This document shows positions 45,452-54,817 of a DNA stretch of 64,000 nt, piece after piece (position 1 is the first letter of the stretch; every line of letters starts with the position of its first letter). The position numbers and the translations under genes were made by a program. The notes beneath the pieces were generated by a model. That model had not been told where the DNA came from and made no database searches. It was given only the letters and a program-made list of their open reading frames with translations. The stretch is from CBDCVO01 sp965223085 (lineage in GTDB: Bacteria; Pseudomonadota; Gammaproteobacteria; Ga0077536), in contig OZ244981.1 in NCBI GenBank assembly GCA_965223085.1, forward strand, positions 62,001-126,000, read 5' to 3'.

Positions 45452-46456
45452 TCACGCCAGATCCTCGAGACGAATAGCCTCGCTCTGTAACACTTCGTGG
45501 CGTATACGGCGCCCGACAACACGTGGCAGATCGACAGGGGTCAATGGGCCTGCCGGACGTACGGCGAGAATATCGGCTTCCGTTAATATACCCCCAACTT
45601 CCAGGTCTCTCGCGGCCCACAACCCACGCCGGGCACGGGACATGACCGTTTCTTCGACAGCTGCGACTTTTTTGCTGGGACGATCGAGAGCTGCCTCCAC
45701 GTTCCGAATCTGGCGGATGTAATCCGTCAACATATCCGGCTCCATCGCATAGGCGTGGTCAAAACCGCAAGCGTTACGATCGAGGGTCATGTGCTTCTCG
45801 AGCCAGGTCGCGCCGAGCGCTACTGCCGCGATAGCTGCCTCCGATGACTCTGTGTGGTCCGAAAAACCGACCGGAAGATCAAACGCGTGGCGAAGTGTTT
45901 CCACGAAGCGTACATTGCTAATCTCCGTCGGACACGGATAGACCGACACGCAATGCATCAAAACAACATCCTGAGCGCCCGCACCATTCAGCACGGTCAC
46001 CGCTTGCTCGATCTCGCCTAACGTCCCCATACCTGTCGACAGCAGCACTTTGCGCCCCGACTGGGCTGCTGCCCGTAACAATGGGGGATTGGTAAGGTCC
46101 GTTGAGGCAATTTTGACATAGGGAGGGTCGAATGCGTCGAGAAATTTAAGCGTCTCTGCGTCAAACACTGATGCGGAAAACAAAATGTCTTTACGCGCCG
46201 CATGCATCGCGATCAGATTCCACTCATTCGGGGTCAAACGCTGGGCATTACGGACAGCGACGGCGGGATTGTCCAGCAAAGCGCCATTTTGCCGCAGCTT
46301 GGTCAGGTACAATTTTGGCGGATCGATCAACTGGAACTTGACAGAATCTGCACCAGTCGTCTTCGCTGCGTCGACCAAACGGCACGCCGTAGCGGCCGAT
46401 CCTTCATGCGTTGTACCGGCTTCCGCGATAATGTGGATGTGTCCTTGCGTAGTCAT
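45452..46456 (-). CDS. NeuB/SpsE-family sialic-acid-type synthase
   Basis: Condenses phosphoenolpyruvate with an N-acyl hexosamine to a nine-carbon 2-keto acid. 334 residues: TIM barrel (IIAEAGTTHEGSAATACRLVDAAKTTGADSVKFQ; KIASTDLTNPPLLRAA; LSTGMGTLGEIEQAV; GFSDHTESSEAAIAAVALGATWLEKHMTLDR) and a C-terminal SAF/antifreeze-like domain (RGLWAARDLEVGGILTEADI). Which nonulosonic acid is made (neuraminic, legionaminic, pseudaminic or another) cannot be decided. SpsF- and SpsG-like genes follow upstream in the same strand. Confidence 0.88.
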   Translation of the reverse strand: MTTQGHIHIIAEAGTTHEGSAATACRLVDAAKTTGADSVKFQLIDPPKLYLTKLRQNGALLDNPAVAVRNAQRLTPNEWNLIAMHAARKDILFSASVFDAETLKFLDAFDPPYVKIASTDLTNPPLLRAAAQSGRKVLLSTGMGTLGEIEQAVTVLNGAGAQDVVLMHCVSVYPCPTEISNVRFVETLRHAFDLPVGFSDHTESSEAAIAAVALGATWLEKHMTLDRNACGFDHAYAMEPDMLTDYIRQIRNVEAALDRPSKKVAAVEETVMSRARRGLWAARDLEVGGILTEADILAVRPAGPLTPVDLPRVVGRRIRHEVLQSEAIRLEDLA

Positions 46457-46472
46457 AACACGTCCTGTTTCC

Positions 46473-47558
46473 TCAACCCTCCCCTACCCGGTAGCGGCGC
46501 ACAGCTTCCGCGAACTGGGCAAAACTTCCCACCATCTCGTCACGAAGTGTCGTCCACACCGGCCCGGCCGCTTGGCGGACCGCTGGTAGTTCCTCCATCC
46601 TATCTATACGGTCAACGACCTCGGCCACGGGATCGTGAGAACGAATCATATCGATGTTCCAGTTTCCGAAACCGACTGTATCCATGGCACTCAAACCTCT
46701 TTCGTCATAGCTGATGGGGATGCAGGGAATGCCGAAGGAGAAAGCCGGCAAAGCAGAATGCAACCTGTAAGTGATGTTTAGGCGACACTCTGAGAGAAGA
46801 GCCAAAAACGTCAATGCGTCGTCGACATAGATGTATTCTACATCGTCAAACGAGGCCGCAAATGAAATGTCCCGGTAGTCATGACACAAAAGCCGCGGAA
46901 TACCCAAGCCACGGTTTCGAATGATATCTGCGATCCGCGTAATATCGTTGCCCACTCGAGACTGCGCGGTAAGGGGAATATTCATCGACGACGGGGCGCG
47001 TACGGAGATCAACACAAAGTCGCGGCTCTCCATCGGTACTTCCGGAAGCCGGTGGCGAACTTCATCCAGAAAAATCGTCGGGCAACCGCTCAGACGCGAA
47101 TACGACACGCCCAAGCCCTGTAAATAAGCGAGCGTTGCCTTATCACGCGCCAAAGTGCACATTGCGCGCTGATTGAGTGCGCGCGCCGTTGTATCCGACA
47201 TCGCGTCGGTCCGGCGTACCAAGCGGTTTAAGCGCCCGTAAATCCTGCCCATCGAAAGACTGAACAGCATCATCGGCGGTTCCAATGCAGATAATGCATT
47301 CATCTCTATCTGCAATTCACCGTTTTCGTATAAGTTACCGCCACCAACGATCACGCCGTGACCGTATTGGTTGATTTCGTAAATGGTTTGAGCGTTTAAA
47401 CCTGCCCTTGTATGAGCCTCGTATTTCGACGTGGCCGGCAAATTGATTACGTTTACCACTTCCTCGAAAGCTTGCATCAAGAACATGCGCAGGCCAACCG
47501 CAATAATGTCGTTACCAACGTTGAGCGCTCGCGGGCGAACGTTGAACAGCGTGATCAT
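46473..47558 (-). CDS. Polysaccharide pyruvyl transferase family protein
   Basis: 361 residues from ATG at 47558 (MITLFNVRPRALNVGNDII), which overlaps the SpsF-like stop by ATGA. The fold is GT-B-like; GVIVGGGNLYENGEL and later RLHSALPAFSFGIPCIPISYDERG (with the conserved H of the family's RxH segment) are typical. These enzymes add pyruvate ketals to sugars, giving negative charge; some members act otherwise. Confidence 0.82.
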   Translation of the reverse strand: MITLFNVRPRALNVGNDIIAVGLRMFLMQAFEEVVNVINLPATSKYEAHTRAGLNAQTIYEINQYGHGVIVGGGNLYENGELQIEMNALSALEPPMMLFSLSMGRIYGRLNRLVRRTDAMSDTTARALNQRAMCTLARDKATLAYLQGLGVSYSRLSGCPTIFLDEVRHRLPEVPMESRDFVLISVRAPSSMNIPLTAQSRVGNDITRIADIIRNRGLGIPRLLCHDYRDISFAASFDDVEYIYVDDALTFLALLSECRLNITYRLHSALPAFSFGIPCIPISYDERGLSAMDTVGFGNWNIDMIRSHDPVAEVVDRIDRMEELPAVRQAAGPVWTTLRDEMVGSFAQFAEAVRRYRVGEG

Positions 47559-48298
47559 CGTGCGCGCAATGAACGGCAGGAAGATTCGGAAGCTGCAAAG
47601 TAGCCAGACGCAAGGGCATCCGTAATCGTGACAGCGTGCCAAGCTCCCTGTCGCCCTTGCGCAAAAGCCGTAAAGGCAGTGAGATCCTCAGGTGTGTCGA
47701 TAGTCATGCGCACCTTGGTCGTTTCTCCGTTAGGTTCGGCAGACGGGTCGGCGATGTTTTCCCAAGTGATCGTGTTTAGTTGACCGTAGACGGCCATCAT
47801 AGGATGCTCGCGTGCCTCGAGCCGTTTGTCTCGTTCGATAAGTTCGGCAAATATCTCGGTTCTTACCAGCTCTAGCGCCACTCCGTAGGGAAAAGTACGC
47901 GGGAGAAGGTTGGTCACAAAATCTAGTTCTCGAGCGACCACACACTCTACTCCTTGCGCAATTAAATTCGGATCAAAGAAAGGGCTGTCGGCATTGATTC
48001 TAACAAACCAGTCGAAGCGCTGGTTACGTGCTGCTTCCAGCATACGCGTAGCGACATCTTCGGTCGAACCACGATAAACAGCGATATCCAACGCCGCCGC
48101 CGCTGTCGTTATTGGATCATCGATCGCCCGCGAACTTGTCGCGATGATCACGGACGCTAGGGGCGCCCTACGCACCCGCTCCGCAACATACGATAGTAAC
48201 GAACGACCATGGATATCGACTAGAACTTTTCCCGGTAGGCGGCGAGAATCCATGCGCGCCAGGATCACACCCCCGATTTTTGGGCATTTCATGCTCAT
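47555..48298 (-). CDS. SpsF/NeuA-like cytidylyltransferase
   Basis: 247 residues, MSMKCPKIGGVILARMDSRRLPGKVLVDIHGRSLLSYV: the R-x-S/D-RLPGK nucleotide loop of CMP-sugar synthetases and SpsF. VRINADSPFFDP carries the metal-site Asp. It would activate the nonulosonic acid with CMP, or act as an SpsF-type transferase in surface polysaccharide synthesis. Confidence 0.82.
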   Translation of the reverse strand: MSMKCPKIGGVILARMDSRRLPGKVLVDIHGRSLLSYVAERVRRAPLASVIIATSSRAIDDPITTAAAALDIAVYRGSTEDVATRMLEAARNQRFDWFVRINADSPFFDPNLIAQGVECVVARELDFVTNLLPRTFPYGVALELVRTEIFAELIERDKRLEAREHPMMAVYGQLNTITWENIADPSAEPNGETTKVRMTIDTPEDLTAFTAFAQGRQGAWHAVTITDALASGYFAASESSCRSLRAR

Positions 48299-48426
48299 AT
48301 CACGACACTCTAATCATGAGCGGCGGTGCGGCTCGTAAACACACTTCTTGGATATCCGGCACCTTGTTCGACGTCAATGCCACCGAGACCTGGCGGGCGT
48401 GCTGCGTTATATAAGGTACGGTGCGA

Positions 48427-49428
48427 TCAATAATCGCGCATAAAGTCCTCTATTGCCCGTACTGTCCGCTCCGCTCCCCGCCCATCGACCAAACCACGTT
48501 GACGCTCCCGCTGAGTGTGTAAGCGTGATCGATCTGCGGCGAGCGCTTCGATCGTGCTGGAGACCCGAACGTAGCTTTCATCCTCAAAGCCGCCACCGTC
48601 CAGACAAAATTCCTCGTACTGTGCCTGCACGTGGTTGCAGGGATCGCCCGAGCGTCGGATCGCGATGACCGGCAAACCAGCATAAACGGCCTCCGCCGTA
48701 GAAAGACCACTCGACAAAATGGCGACAGCACAATTTGCTGCGATCCGCCACATCGATCTGCTCGCCCGCGCTAGGATAATTTCGTGCCGCACCGCAGAGC
48801 TAAAAGTTGCGACCAGGTGATCATGGGAATGATCGTACCCATCACCGAGCAACGCCCAAACGGTAAGGGGCGCACGAATATCCTTCAAAACATGCAGCAT
48901 TTTTCGGGTATGGTTTTCGCCGTCAGTGCCTCCGAACGACACCATTACCGGCAACTGATGTTCCGCCGCAGCCGCAGCAAATACCGCTTGTGCTATGGGT
49001 ACGCAGAATCGATTCATTATCGTGTAATCGAGGCCAGCATACACGCGTACGCGATTGAGATCCTCCGCCACGCGACCACGGGTGAAAAACAAGTCGAGCC
49101 GATCCGCGTGCGAAAAAATAGGACATATAGATACCGTGATCTGCGATACCGCAGCGATACCATTGAACGTCGTGTCACGAAGTGCCAGGAGATCGAATAT
49201 CGCCACGTCTGGCCGAAATCTCTGTGCGCAATCGACGAAATTTTCCTCGCCCTCGACAAAACAAATCCTGCACGGCAAGTCAACAAAGATGGAGCGGAAC
49301 CGGTGATCGGCTGCGACAATTACTTCTACATGATGCGAGCGTCCGACTTCCGCGACAAAACTCGCAGATCGAAACAAATGGCCTAGGCCGTCCTTTACAG
49401 CACCACGACAATAGATCTGCATCTTCAT
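48427..49428 (-). CDS. SpsG/PseG-like glycosyltransferase or UDP-sugar hydrolase
   Basis: 333 residues from ATG at 49428 (MKMQIYCRGAVKDGLGHLFRSASFV). The GxGHxxR motif of PseG/SpsG is present as DGLGHLFRS. The C-terminal half is GT-B like with SFGGTDGEN and AILSSGLSTAEAVYAGLPVIAI. PseG removes UDP from 2,4-diacetamido-trideoxyhexose ahead of PseI/NeuB; SpsG is its relative in spore-coat polysaccharide. With NeuB- and NeuA-like genes it forms a CMP-nonulosonate branch. Confidence 0.8.
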   Translation of the reverse strand: MKMQIYCRGAVKDGLGHLFRSASFVAEVGRSHHVEVIVAADHRFRSIFVDLPCRICFVEGEENFVDCAQRFRPDVAIFDLLALRDTTFNGIAAVSQITVSICPIFSHADRLDLFFTRGRVAEDLNRVRVYAGLDYTIMNRFCVPIAQAVFAAAAAEHQLPVMVSFGGTDGENHTRKMLHVLKDIRAPLTVWALLGDGYDHSHDHLVATFSSAVRHEIILARASRSMWRIAANCAVAILSSGLSTAEAVYAGLPVIAIRRSGDPCNHVQAQYEEFCLDGGGFEDESYVRVSSTIEALAADRSRLHTQRERQRGLVDGRGAERTVRAIEDFMRDY

Positions 49429-49651
49429 GTTGATAATTTTACCGCCAGAGGCAAAAGTACCGTTAAAGCCCGCCGAACCCGGCCACCGTGAACGGTGCAA
49501 ACCTTAGTTTGTAAGTAGCCATGCGTCGGATGCGTAGACCTAGTTTCGGTGTCAGCATTTTTGAGACAAAATTTGCAAGCTAATCGCTTTAGCAGATGGG
49601 TGAACAATTAATCTCGACACTTCCGGATCGATGCACACCGTAAACGCATAG

Positions 49652-50851
49652 TTATAACAAGCCCATAGCTGTCAGAAGGCCATTTACTCGGTGTGAATAC
49701 GTATGTTCGGACATCGCCAAGCTATAGGCTGTGTCCACAATCTGCGCTCGCTCCTTTTCGTCTTGGAAACGAGACAGTATCTCGTCCATGTTCGACAAAT
49801 CGCGACGGATCGCAAAGTAGTGAATGTCGGATTCAAGTATTCCATTGTAGCCTCCTTCCAATAACAACTGCGCCGTTTTAGTACCTATCGCTTCGAAATG
49901 CCGCGATGAAATAGCCTTGCCGGAAACATAGTTAGAGAGGTTTGAAAAGAACGTTTGCCTCAAGTTTGCTATCGTCGTCTCCGGATATCGTTGAAGATGG
50001 GCGCATGCAGATCGTGCCGCACGATCGTCTCTTTCGAGGAAATACGTGCCAGCTTCCGCTCCAACAATCCCTTTGCAACGGTTCAGAAACATCTGCCATT
50101 CCGGTGCTGCGACTCGCTGAAATTGAATATCCGCAACAAGATTCATCGCCTCCACGCGATATTGCAATGCTTCGATAACTTCACTTCGCTCCGCGTCTCC
50201 CAGCCACAAAGGGTAACGATCGCCGCGAAAGCCGATGTCTATGTCGCGCGGTCCTTCGCCTGGATAATACCGATTCGGATTCAGTGCCGCAGGCGCAGCA
50301 AGAACAGTTGTATTCTCACAGTGCGCGTATAACCATCGCGCCGATTCGATCGGCAACTGACTTGCGATATAGTCCGCCTGCGCCTGTTGGGCGAAAGCGA
50401 TTTTTTCGCGCATATGAGTGTATTCGTTGCCAATAAATAATAAGAGCTTACCCCTGCGGTTTTGTAACGCCGATAGAAGCCGCGAAATGGTACCCACGTC
50501 GTCGCCCAACGCGGAATGCAAAATTACAACCAAAGGGGCCGCCACTAATTGCCGTTGCGCCTTCCTGGCTTCTAGCAAATTAACGATATTGTAGGCATGG
50601 GCCTCGAGCAAAGGTGAATCGCGAAACGCCGCGAGCCAGTCGTTCGCGTAAGACAAATTGTCATATGAATTACGATCGAGCCACGAAAAAAGCCGATGGG
50701 AAGGACTAACAACGTGAGCTGGGTTTCGAATGGCACCGAGCAATGCGGCTGCTGTTTCAACCCAGCTTGCACGTCTTCCCGGCACACGGCGCGCATACAA
50801 AATGACCGCGAGTTCATTCGGTTTCGAAAACGGCGGAACTCGCATTATCAC
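49652..50851 (-). CDS. CgeB-like putative glycosyltransferase (paralogue A)
   Basis: 399 residues; starts GTG at 50851 or ATG two codons later. No family is certain, but motifs DIGFRGDRYPLWLGD, GIVGAEAGTYFLERDD and ISSRHFEAIGTKTAQLLLEGGYNGIL match, in order, those of the protein encoded at 57239-58585. The C-terminal FEAI...LL-E-G-Y segment resembles the donor site of CgeB/GT-B transferases. Sugar and acceptor unknown. Confidence 0.68.
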   Translation of the reverse strand: MIMRVPPFSKPNELAVILYARRVPGRRASWVETAAALLGAIRNPAHVVSPSHRLFSWLDRNSYDNLSYANDWLAAFRDSPLLEAHAYNIVNLLEARKAQRQLVAAPLVVILHSALGDDVGTISRLLSALQNRRGKLLLFIGNEYTHMREKIAFAQQAQADYIASQLPIESARWLYAHCENTTVLAAPAALNPNRYYPGEGPRDIDIGFRGDRYPLWLGDAERSEVIEALQYRVEAMNLVADIQFQRVAAPEWQMFLNRCKGIVGAEAGTYFLERDDRAARSACAHLQRYPETTIANLRQTFFSNLSNYVSGKAISSRHFEAIGTKTAQLLLEGGYNGILESDIHYFAIRRDLSNMDEILSRFQDEKERAQIVDTAYSLAMSEHTYSHRVNGLLTAMGLL

Positions 50852-51013
50852 CCGCCTCGATTTTCTTTCTCAGGGAGTCGAAAATCGCCGTGCAAAAGTG
50901 TGAATAGCTAATTATGGGTGTGTGACCATCCAATGCGACTCTATAAAAAAGCCGTGTATTTCGCTGAGTGCGGCCGGAAAATTAGGCAATGATCGTTCAG
51001 AATTCGCTCTGAG

Positions 51014-52057
51014 TCACACAGTACGCTCGATTATCTCAACTACGCGCTTTGCCGCTTCGCCATCGCCATATTCTGATATATCCCGCCGAGGCAGAAAATC
51101 CGGACCTTGCCATAATCGGTTCCATCCCGCTTCGATAGTTTCCACCCACTCCGATTCATCGCGTAAGGTAATACAGCGCACGCGGTGGAAATAGGCCTCC
51201 TTCTGTAGTCCACCGGAATCGGTAAGGATCAACTCTGCACCGGACACGAGACCAGCCATGTCGACATAACCGAGCGGAGCGCAGACAGAAAGCCCTTCAA
51301 AATCCACACCAAAATTTTCCGCCGCTTGGCGCGTACGTGGGTGTATCGGAAAAACAACGGGCATGTCGTTAGCGGTGCGCTTCAGAAAAGCTACCGCCTT
51401 TTCCAGTCGTTCTCTAGATTCCGTGTTCTCCGCTCTATGCAAAGTCGCAACGGCGTAAGGACACTCTTCTAGGTTTAGTCGAGTCCGAATGTTCACTTTC
51501 CGGGTCATCGCGGCAGCGTGGAGTGTCGCATCGTACATAACATCACCCGAGTGGTGTACTCCCGCGGTAATCCCTTCTGCAGCTAGATTTTTGATGGCCG
51601 TGTGGGTTGGGCAGAACAGTAAATCGCTTATATGATCGGCGAGCACACGATTGACTTCTTCTGGCATGCGTCGATTGAAGGAACGGAGACCCGCTTCCAC
51701 ATGCGCCACCGGCACATGCATTTTTGCCGCTGCTAACGCACCCGCAAGTGTTGAGTTCGTGTCACCGTATATTAGCACGATCGCCGGAACCTCTTGCTCG
51801 ATGATATCCTCGATCGCGGCAAGCATCCGCCCCGTCATTTGACCGTGACCCCCACCGTGAATGTCCAAAGAGTAGCGCGGCTCAGGGATTTCTAGCTCCT
51901 CGAAAAATACCGCTGACATCTCCGTGTCAAAATGTTGGCCGGTATGTACCATTACCTCGCTTAATGCGTTTGATGCCTCCAATGCACGTGAAACGGCGGC
52001 GGCTTTGACGAATTGTGGCCTAGCACCAACCACCGAGAGAACGTCTGCCGTCATCAC
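51014..52057 (-). CDS. wbpI: WbpI-like UDP-sugar 2-epimerase (non-hydrolysing)
   Basis: 347 residues of the WecB/WbpI family: VVGARPQFVKAAAVSRAL, VHTGQHFDTEMSAVFFEELEIPEP, IYGDTNSTLAG, VAHVEAGLRSFNRRMPEEVNR and LTDSGGLQKEA. The HTGQHFD and RSFN-RMPEE wording is closer to WbpI (acts on UDP-GlcNAc3NAcA) than to E. coli WecB. With the WbpB-, WbpD- and WbpE-like genes at 60-63 kb it would finish UDP-ManNAc3NAcA. Confidence 0.85.
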   Translation of the reverse strand: MMTADVLSVVGARPQFVKAAAVSRALEASNALSEVMVHTGQHFDTEMSAVFFEELEIPEPRYSLDIHGGGHGQMTGRMLAAIEDIIEQEVPAIVLIYGDTNSTLAGALAAAKMHVPVAHVEAGLRSFNRRMPEEVNRVLADHISDLLFCPTHTAIKNLAAEGITAGVHHSGDVMYDATLHAAAMTRKVNIRTRLNLEECPYAVATLHRAENTESRERLEKAVAFLKRTANDMPVVFPIHPRTRQAAENFGVDFEGLSVCAPLGYVDMAGLVSGAELILTDSGGLQKEAYFHRVRCITLRDESEWVETIEAGWNRLWQGPDFLPRRDISEYGDGEAAKRVVEIIERTV

Positions 52058-52170
52058 CCTAGTTCTTCACCATACTGTTCCACACCACCACGCGATCCGT
52101 AACAACGATTCCTAAAATCACCCCATGCATTACTGCATCAAATTACTCACCGATTTTGTTTTCACTTCCA

Positions 52171-52818
52171 TTAGTTCTTACGCACCTGGAAAAGAAATAT
52201 TTCATTTACGTATTCTTCCGTTGTTAACAGTTCAATCGCCTCCAATAAATCCAATGTCAACGACTCAAAATACTTGATATATTCGAACCTAGATCGATAT
52301 ATCGCCACATAACCTCCGACTCGATTTATTCGCGCCGCATTTTTCGAAAGTGTGTCTTTAAGAATGAGGAATCCGTCGTCGGTCAGAACATTTCGAATCT
52401 TTCGCGTGACAGATAAAAACTTAGTTTCAGCAATCAACGCAGAGGTTAAACCAAGGCAAAAAACACGATCGAACTTCTCTCGAACTGGATGTGATTCGAT
52501 ATCGCCTTTTTCAAACTTAAGCGTTTCCTGCAAGCATGCAGGAAAGCCGGCTCGTTCTCGCGCTTGGTCGACAAGTGTCGCAGACAAGTCTATACCTATA
52601 GCCGACTCAACGAATTCGTAGCCGAGGCACGTATATCGGCCATCACCACAGCCGACATCCAGCAATTTACTTCCGCGTCCAATTTTTTGCAGAATACTGC
52701 GTAGTGCAACTTCTTGCCGTTCGTAGAACTCCGGCGCAGCCAGATAGGAGTTATGGCAGTCTATCCAAAAAGCATCCGACGTTTGCTGGTCAGATGCCAC
52801 ATGTCGATCCGCATTCAA
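52171..52818 (-). CDS. SAM-dependent methyltransferase
   Basis: 215 residues, class I methyltransferase: motif I LLDVGCGDGRYTCLG with acidic end of beta-2 in AIGIDLS. TTG start in a TTGA overlap with the nucleotidyltransferase gene upstream. Likely a sugar or phosphate O-methyltransferase, given its setting; the substrate is not defined. Confidence 0.78.
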   Translation of the reverse strand: MNADRHVASDQQTSDAFWIDCHNSYLAAPEFYERQEVALRSILQKIGRGSKLLDVGCGDGRYTCLGYEFVESAIGIDLSATLVDQARERAGFPACLQETLKFEKGDIESHPVREKFDRVFCLGLTSALIAETKFLSVTRKIRNVLTDDGFLILKDTLSKNAARINRVGGYVAIYRSRFEYIKYFESLTLDLLEAIELLTTEEYVNEIFLFQVRKN

Positions 52819-53471
52819 TGGTTAAATTTTCTTACAAAAACGTCGCGAGCCAAAACGAGATCATCAGGTGTATCGATTTCATAACTCTCGATCACATGAG
52901 CCGGTAACGGCAATTGGGGCATCAAATGTTCAAAAACTGCAGACCTTTTATCGTCTAACATTTCTGGTTGTAACCAGGCAACATTAGCCCACTCGTAGTC
53001 AGTGTGTTTCGTTCTCGAAAACGACGTTATATTCGATTCCGAGTCTAGCGACACGAAAACAGCATCTGTGGTTTTCGCTTTCGTAATACCTATCACCGGA
53101 TCGACACTTCCTGCACAACGCCGCAGCATTTTTTCGAAGCTCTTTTGCTCGAATAATATATCGGCATCCAGAAACAGGCAGGGCTTTTGCAAACATTTTG
53201 CACCAAGCACATAGCTGTTCAGCGTCGTTGTGCTGCGATATGCTGGATTCCTCACGAAAACGGCGTCTTTTCGCTCGCGGACGACGGTATCAATAATTTC
53301 TCGCTCGCCAAATCCAGTCACAATGCGAACATCGCGGACCGTGGCGAGCAACCTCAGCGTCCTGACTATCAGTGGTATACCGCCAAATTCCACTAAACAC
53401 TTTGGCCGCCCCAACCCTAACCTTGTAGCCATTCCGGCAGCCGCTATGATAACGTGATCAACAACTGGCAT
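52815..53471 (-). CDS. LicC-like nucleotidyltransferase
   Basis: 218 residues of the NTP-transferase fold: DHVIIAAAGMATRLGLGRPKCLVEFGG (nucleotide loop and PKCLV) and LFLDADILFEQKSF for the metal site. LicC-type enzymes make CDP-choline or related CDP-activated groups; sugar-1-phosphate nucleotidyltransferase is the alternative. Overlaps the HAD phosphatase gene by 28 bases, implying coupled translation and a shared substrate. Confidence 0.78.
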   Translation of the reverse strand: MPVVDHVIIAAAGMATRLGLGRPKCLVEFGGIPLIVRTLRLLATVRDVRIVTGFGEREIIDTVVRERKDAVFVRNPAYRSTTTLNSYVLGAKCLQKPCLFLDADILFEQKSFEKMLRRCAGSVDPVIGITKAKTTDAVFVSLDSESNITSFSRTKHTDYEWANVAWLQPEMLDDKRSAVFEHLMPQLPLPAHVIESYEIDTPDDLVLARDVFVRKFNH

Positions 53472-54046
53472 AGTGATCCACTGTCGAAGACGACATAATC
53501 AGATACTTCCGTGAGCGTGGCCGCAGGATTGTGAATACCGCCAAAAGCGATGCCAATATCTGCCGCATCAAACATCGGTATGTCGTTCGCACTATCCCCA
53601 ATAGCCACAATGCGATCGTAGGTTTGTCTTAAGCCTAGAACAGGATCCCCCTTGTGAAGCACTTCAACGAGTTCTGTAACCCGATCTCCTTCACGCTTGC
53701 CACGCGATGTAAATGCCTCACAGCCTACCCTGGCAATTAGTGGCTCGATCCAAAGATCTAGATTACCGGTGATGATGTAACTGTTGTTGCGACGTTGTTG
53801 GATAAAATTTAGCAAATTTTCATCGAGTTCGATTTTTTCTATGCTACGCCGAACCTCTGAGATGCGCGCGGCTTTTAATATAGCGAAACGTAACGTGAAG
53901 GAATCCTCAAACGGGATCGCACCACTCAACGTTAGCTGCGTTAACAACGTGATTTCACGTTCCAAATTTAAACTCTGCGCAATCGCGGGCAATAATTCCG
54001 TCCGCGAAATCGTTCCGTCCAAATCAAAAACAAAACAAGTTTTCAC
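53444..54046 (-). CDS. HAD-superfamily phosphatase (SerB-like)
   Basis: 200 residues. Catalytic DLDGT (CFVFDLDGTISRTE) at the N-terminus, motif II Thr in YIITGNLDL, and motif IV GDSANDIPMFDAADIGIAF at the C-terminus, with an alpha-helical cap between. A small-molecule phosphatase; position beside a nucleotidyltransferase suggests it trims a phosphorylated precursor. Confidence 0.8.
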   Translation of the reverse strand: MKTCFVFDLDGTISRTELLPAIAQSLNLEREITLLTQLTLSGAIPFEDSFTLRFAILKAARISEVRRSIEKIELDENLLNFIQQRRNNSYIITGNLDLWIEPLIARVGCEAFTSRGKREGDRVTELVEVLHKGDPVLGLRQTYDRIVAIGDSANDIPMFDAADIGIAFGGIHNPAATLTEVSDYVVFDSGSLCQLLITLS

Positions 54047-54058
54047 GTTAAGCGTCGT

Positions 54059-54817
54059 TCATCTACGCTCGAATATTGAAAAAAATTGGCGTGTTTCAGT
54101 TCGATTGTTTAATAAGGAGTCACCGAACAGCGCTTCCAAGCGACACGGAGCATAGTTAAATGGCTCAAGTTCTGCGTTGACCAGAGATTCGAGCTCCTCC
54201 GTGGTGCGGTATATCGCAGAATAATGACTCGATAGCTCTTCAGACCAGTGATCACGAAGCGTTAAACGCTCCTTCATTGCTACTGGTTCGCGTAGATAGA
54301 TCGTTGCATTTGGTGCGGAAAAAATGCCAAACGCTCTTAAGCACGACGATACATCGTCATCATTTAGATACAGAAATAGGCCGGATATAATGAAGAGTTC
54401 AAATTTTTTGCGGTCTATCGCCAAGGCGCCTAAATCAGCTGCGGACCATTGAACAAAAGTTGCTTTTGCATGCTTTACGCGAGAACGCGCTGCGTCGCAC
54501 AGTGACGAACTAGCGTCAATACCGGTATAAGATGCTACGTGATCTAGCAACGCATCCGCCCACCTCCCAATTCCACACCCGAGATCTAATACGTTTTGGC
54601 TACCATCGAGCCCGAGACGTGGAGTTATTAGTTTTTTCTCCTCGGCGTCGCGTGCCGCTGCAAGTTGCGGGTTATGATCTTGATATAAAACGCTGGTTAG
54701 CGGGTGATCCGCGCTAAGGTTTTCCCCTCGCGCCTCAAAGAATTCGCCCACCCGCTCACTATCTATTCCTAACTTCGAACCAGTGACGCGGGTGTCGTGC
54801 CTAGTTTGCGTTTTCAA
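54059..54817 (-). CDS. SAM-dependent methyltransferase
   Basis: 252 residues from TTG at 54817, which forms a TTGA overlap with the TagB/TagF-like gene; a longer frame also begins with TTG at 54862. Motif I NVLDLGCGIGRWADALL, then YTGIDASS, and LFIISGLFLYLNDDDV. It differs from the other methyltransferase at 52171-52818 and probably methylates a different group. Confidence 0.78.
   Translation of the reverse strand: MKTQTRHDTRVTGSKLGIDSERVGEFFEARGENLSADHPLTSVLYQDHNPQLAAARDAEEKKLITPRLGLDGSQNVLDLGCGIGRWADALLDHVASYTGIDASSSLCDAARSRVKHAKATFVQWSAADLGALAIDRKKFELFIISGLFLYLNDDDVSSCLRAFGIFSAPNATIYLREPVAMKERLTLRDHWSEELSSHYSAIYRTTEELESLVNAELEPFNYAPCRLEALFGDSLLNNRTETRQFFSIFERR

Noticed and set aside
45313..45522. 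A 69-codon frame between the NeuB-like and GT-B-like genes
   Set aside because: It overlaps the NeuB-like 3' end out of frame, lacks a convincing ribosome binding site and looks like chance sequence.
49484..49497. Palindrome CACCGTGAACGGTG upstream of the SpsG-like gene
   Set aside because: Single short palindrome with a 2-base centre, not repeated nearby and unlike the GTTCA-N5-TGAAC operators; could be chance.
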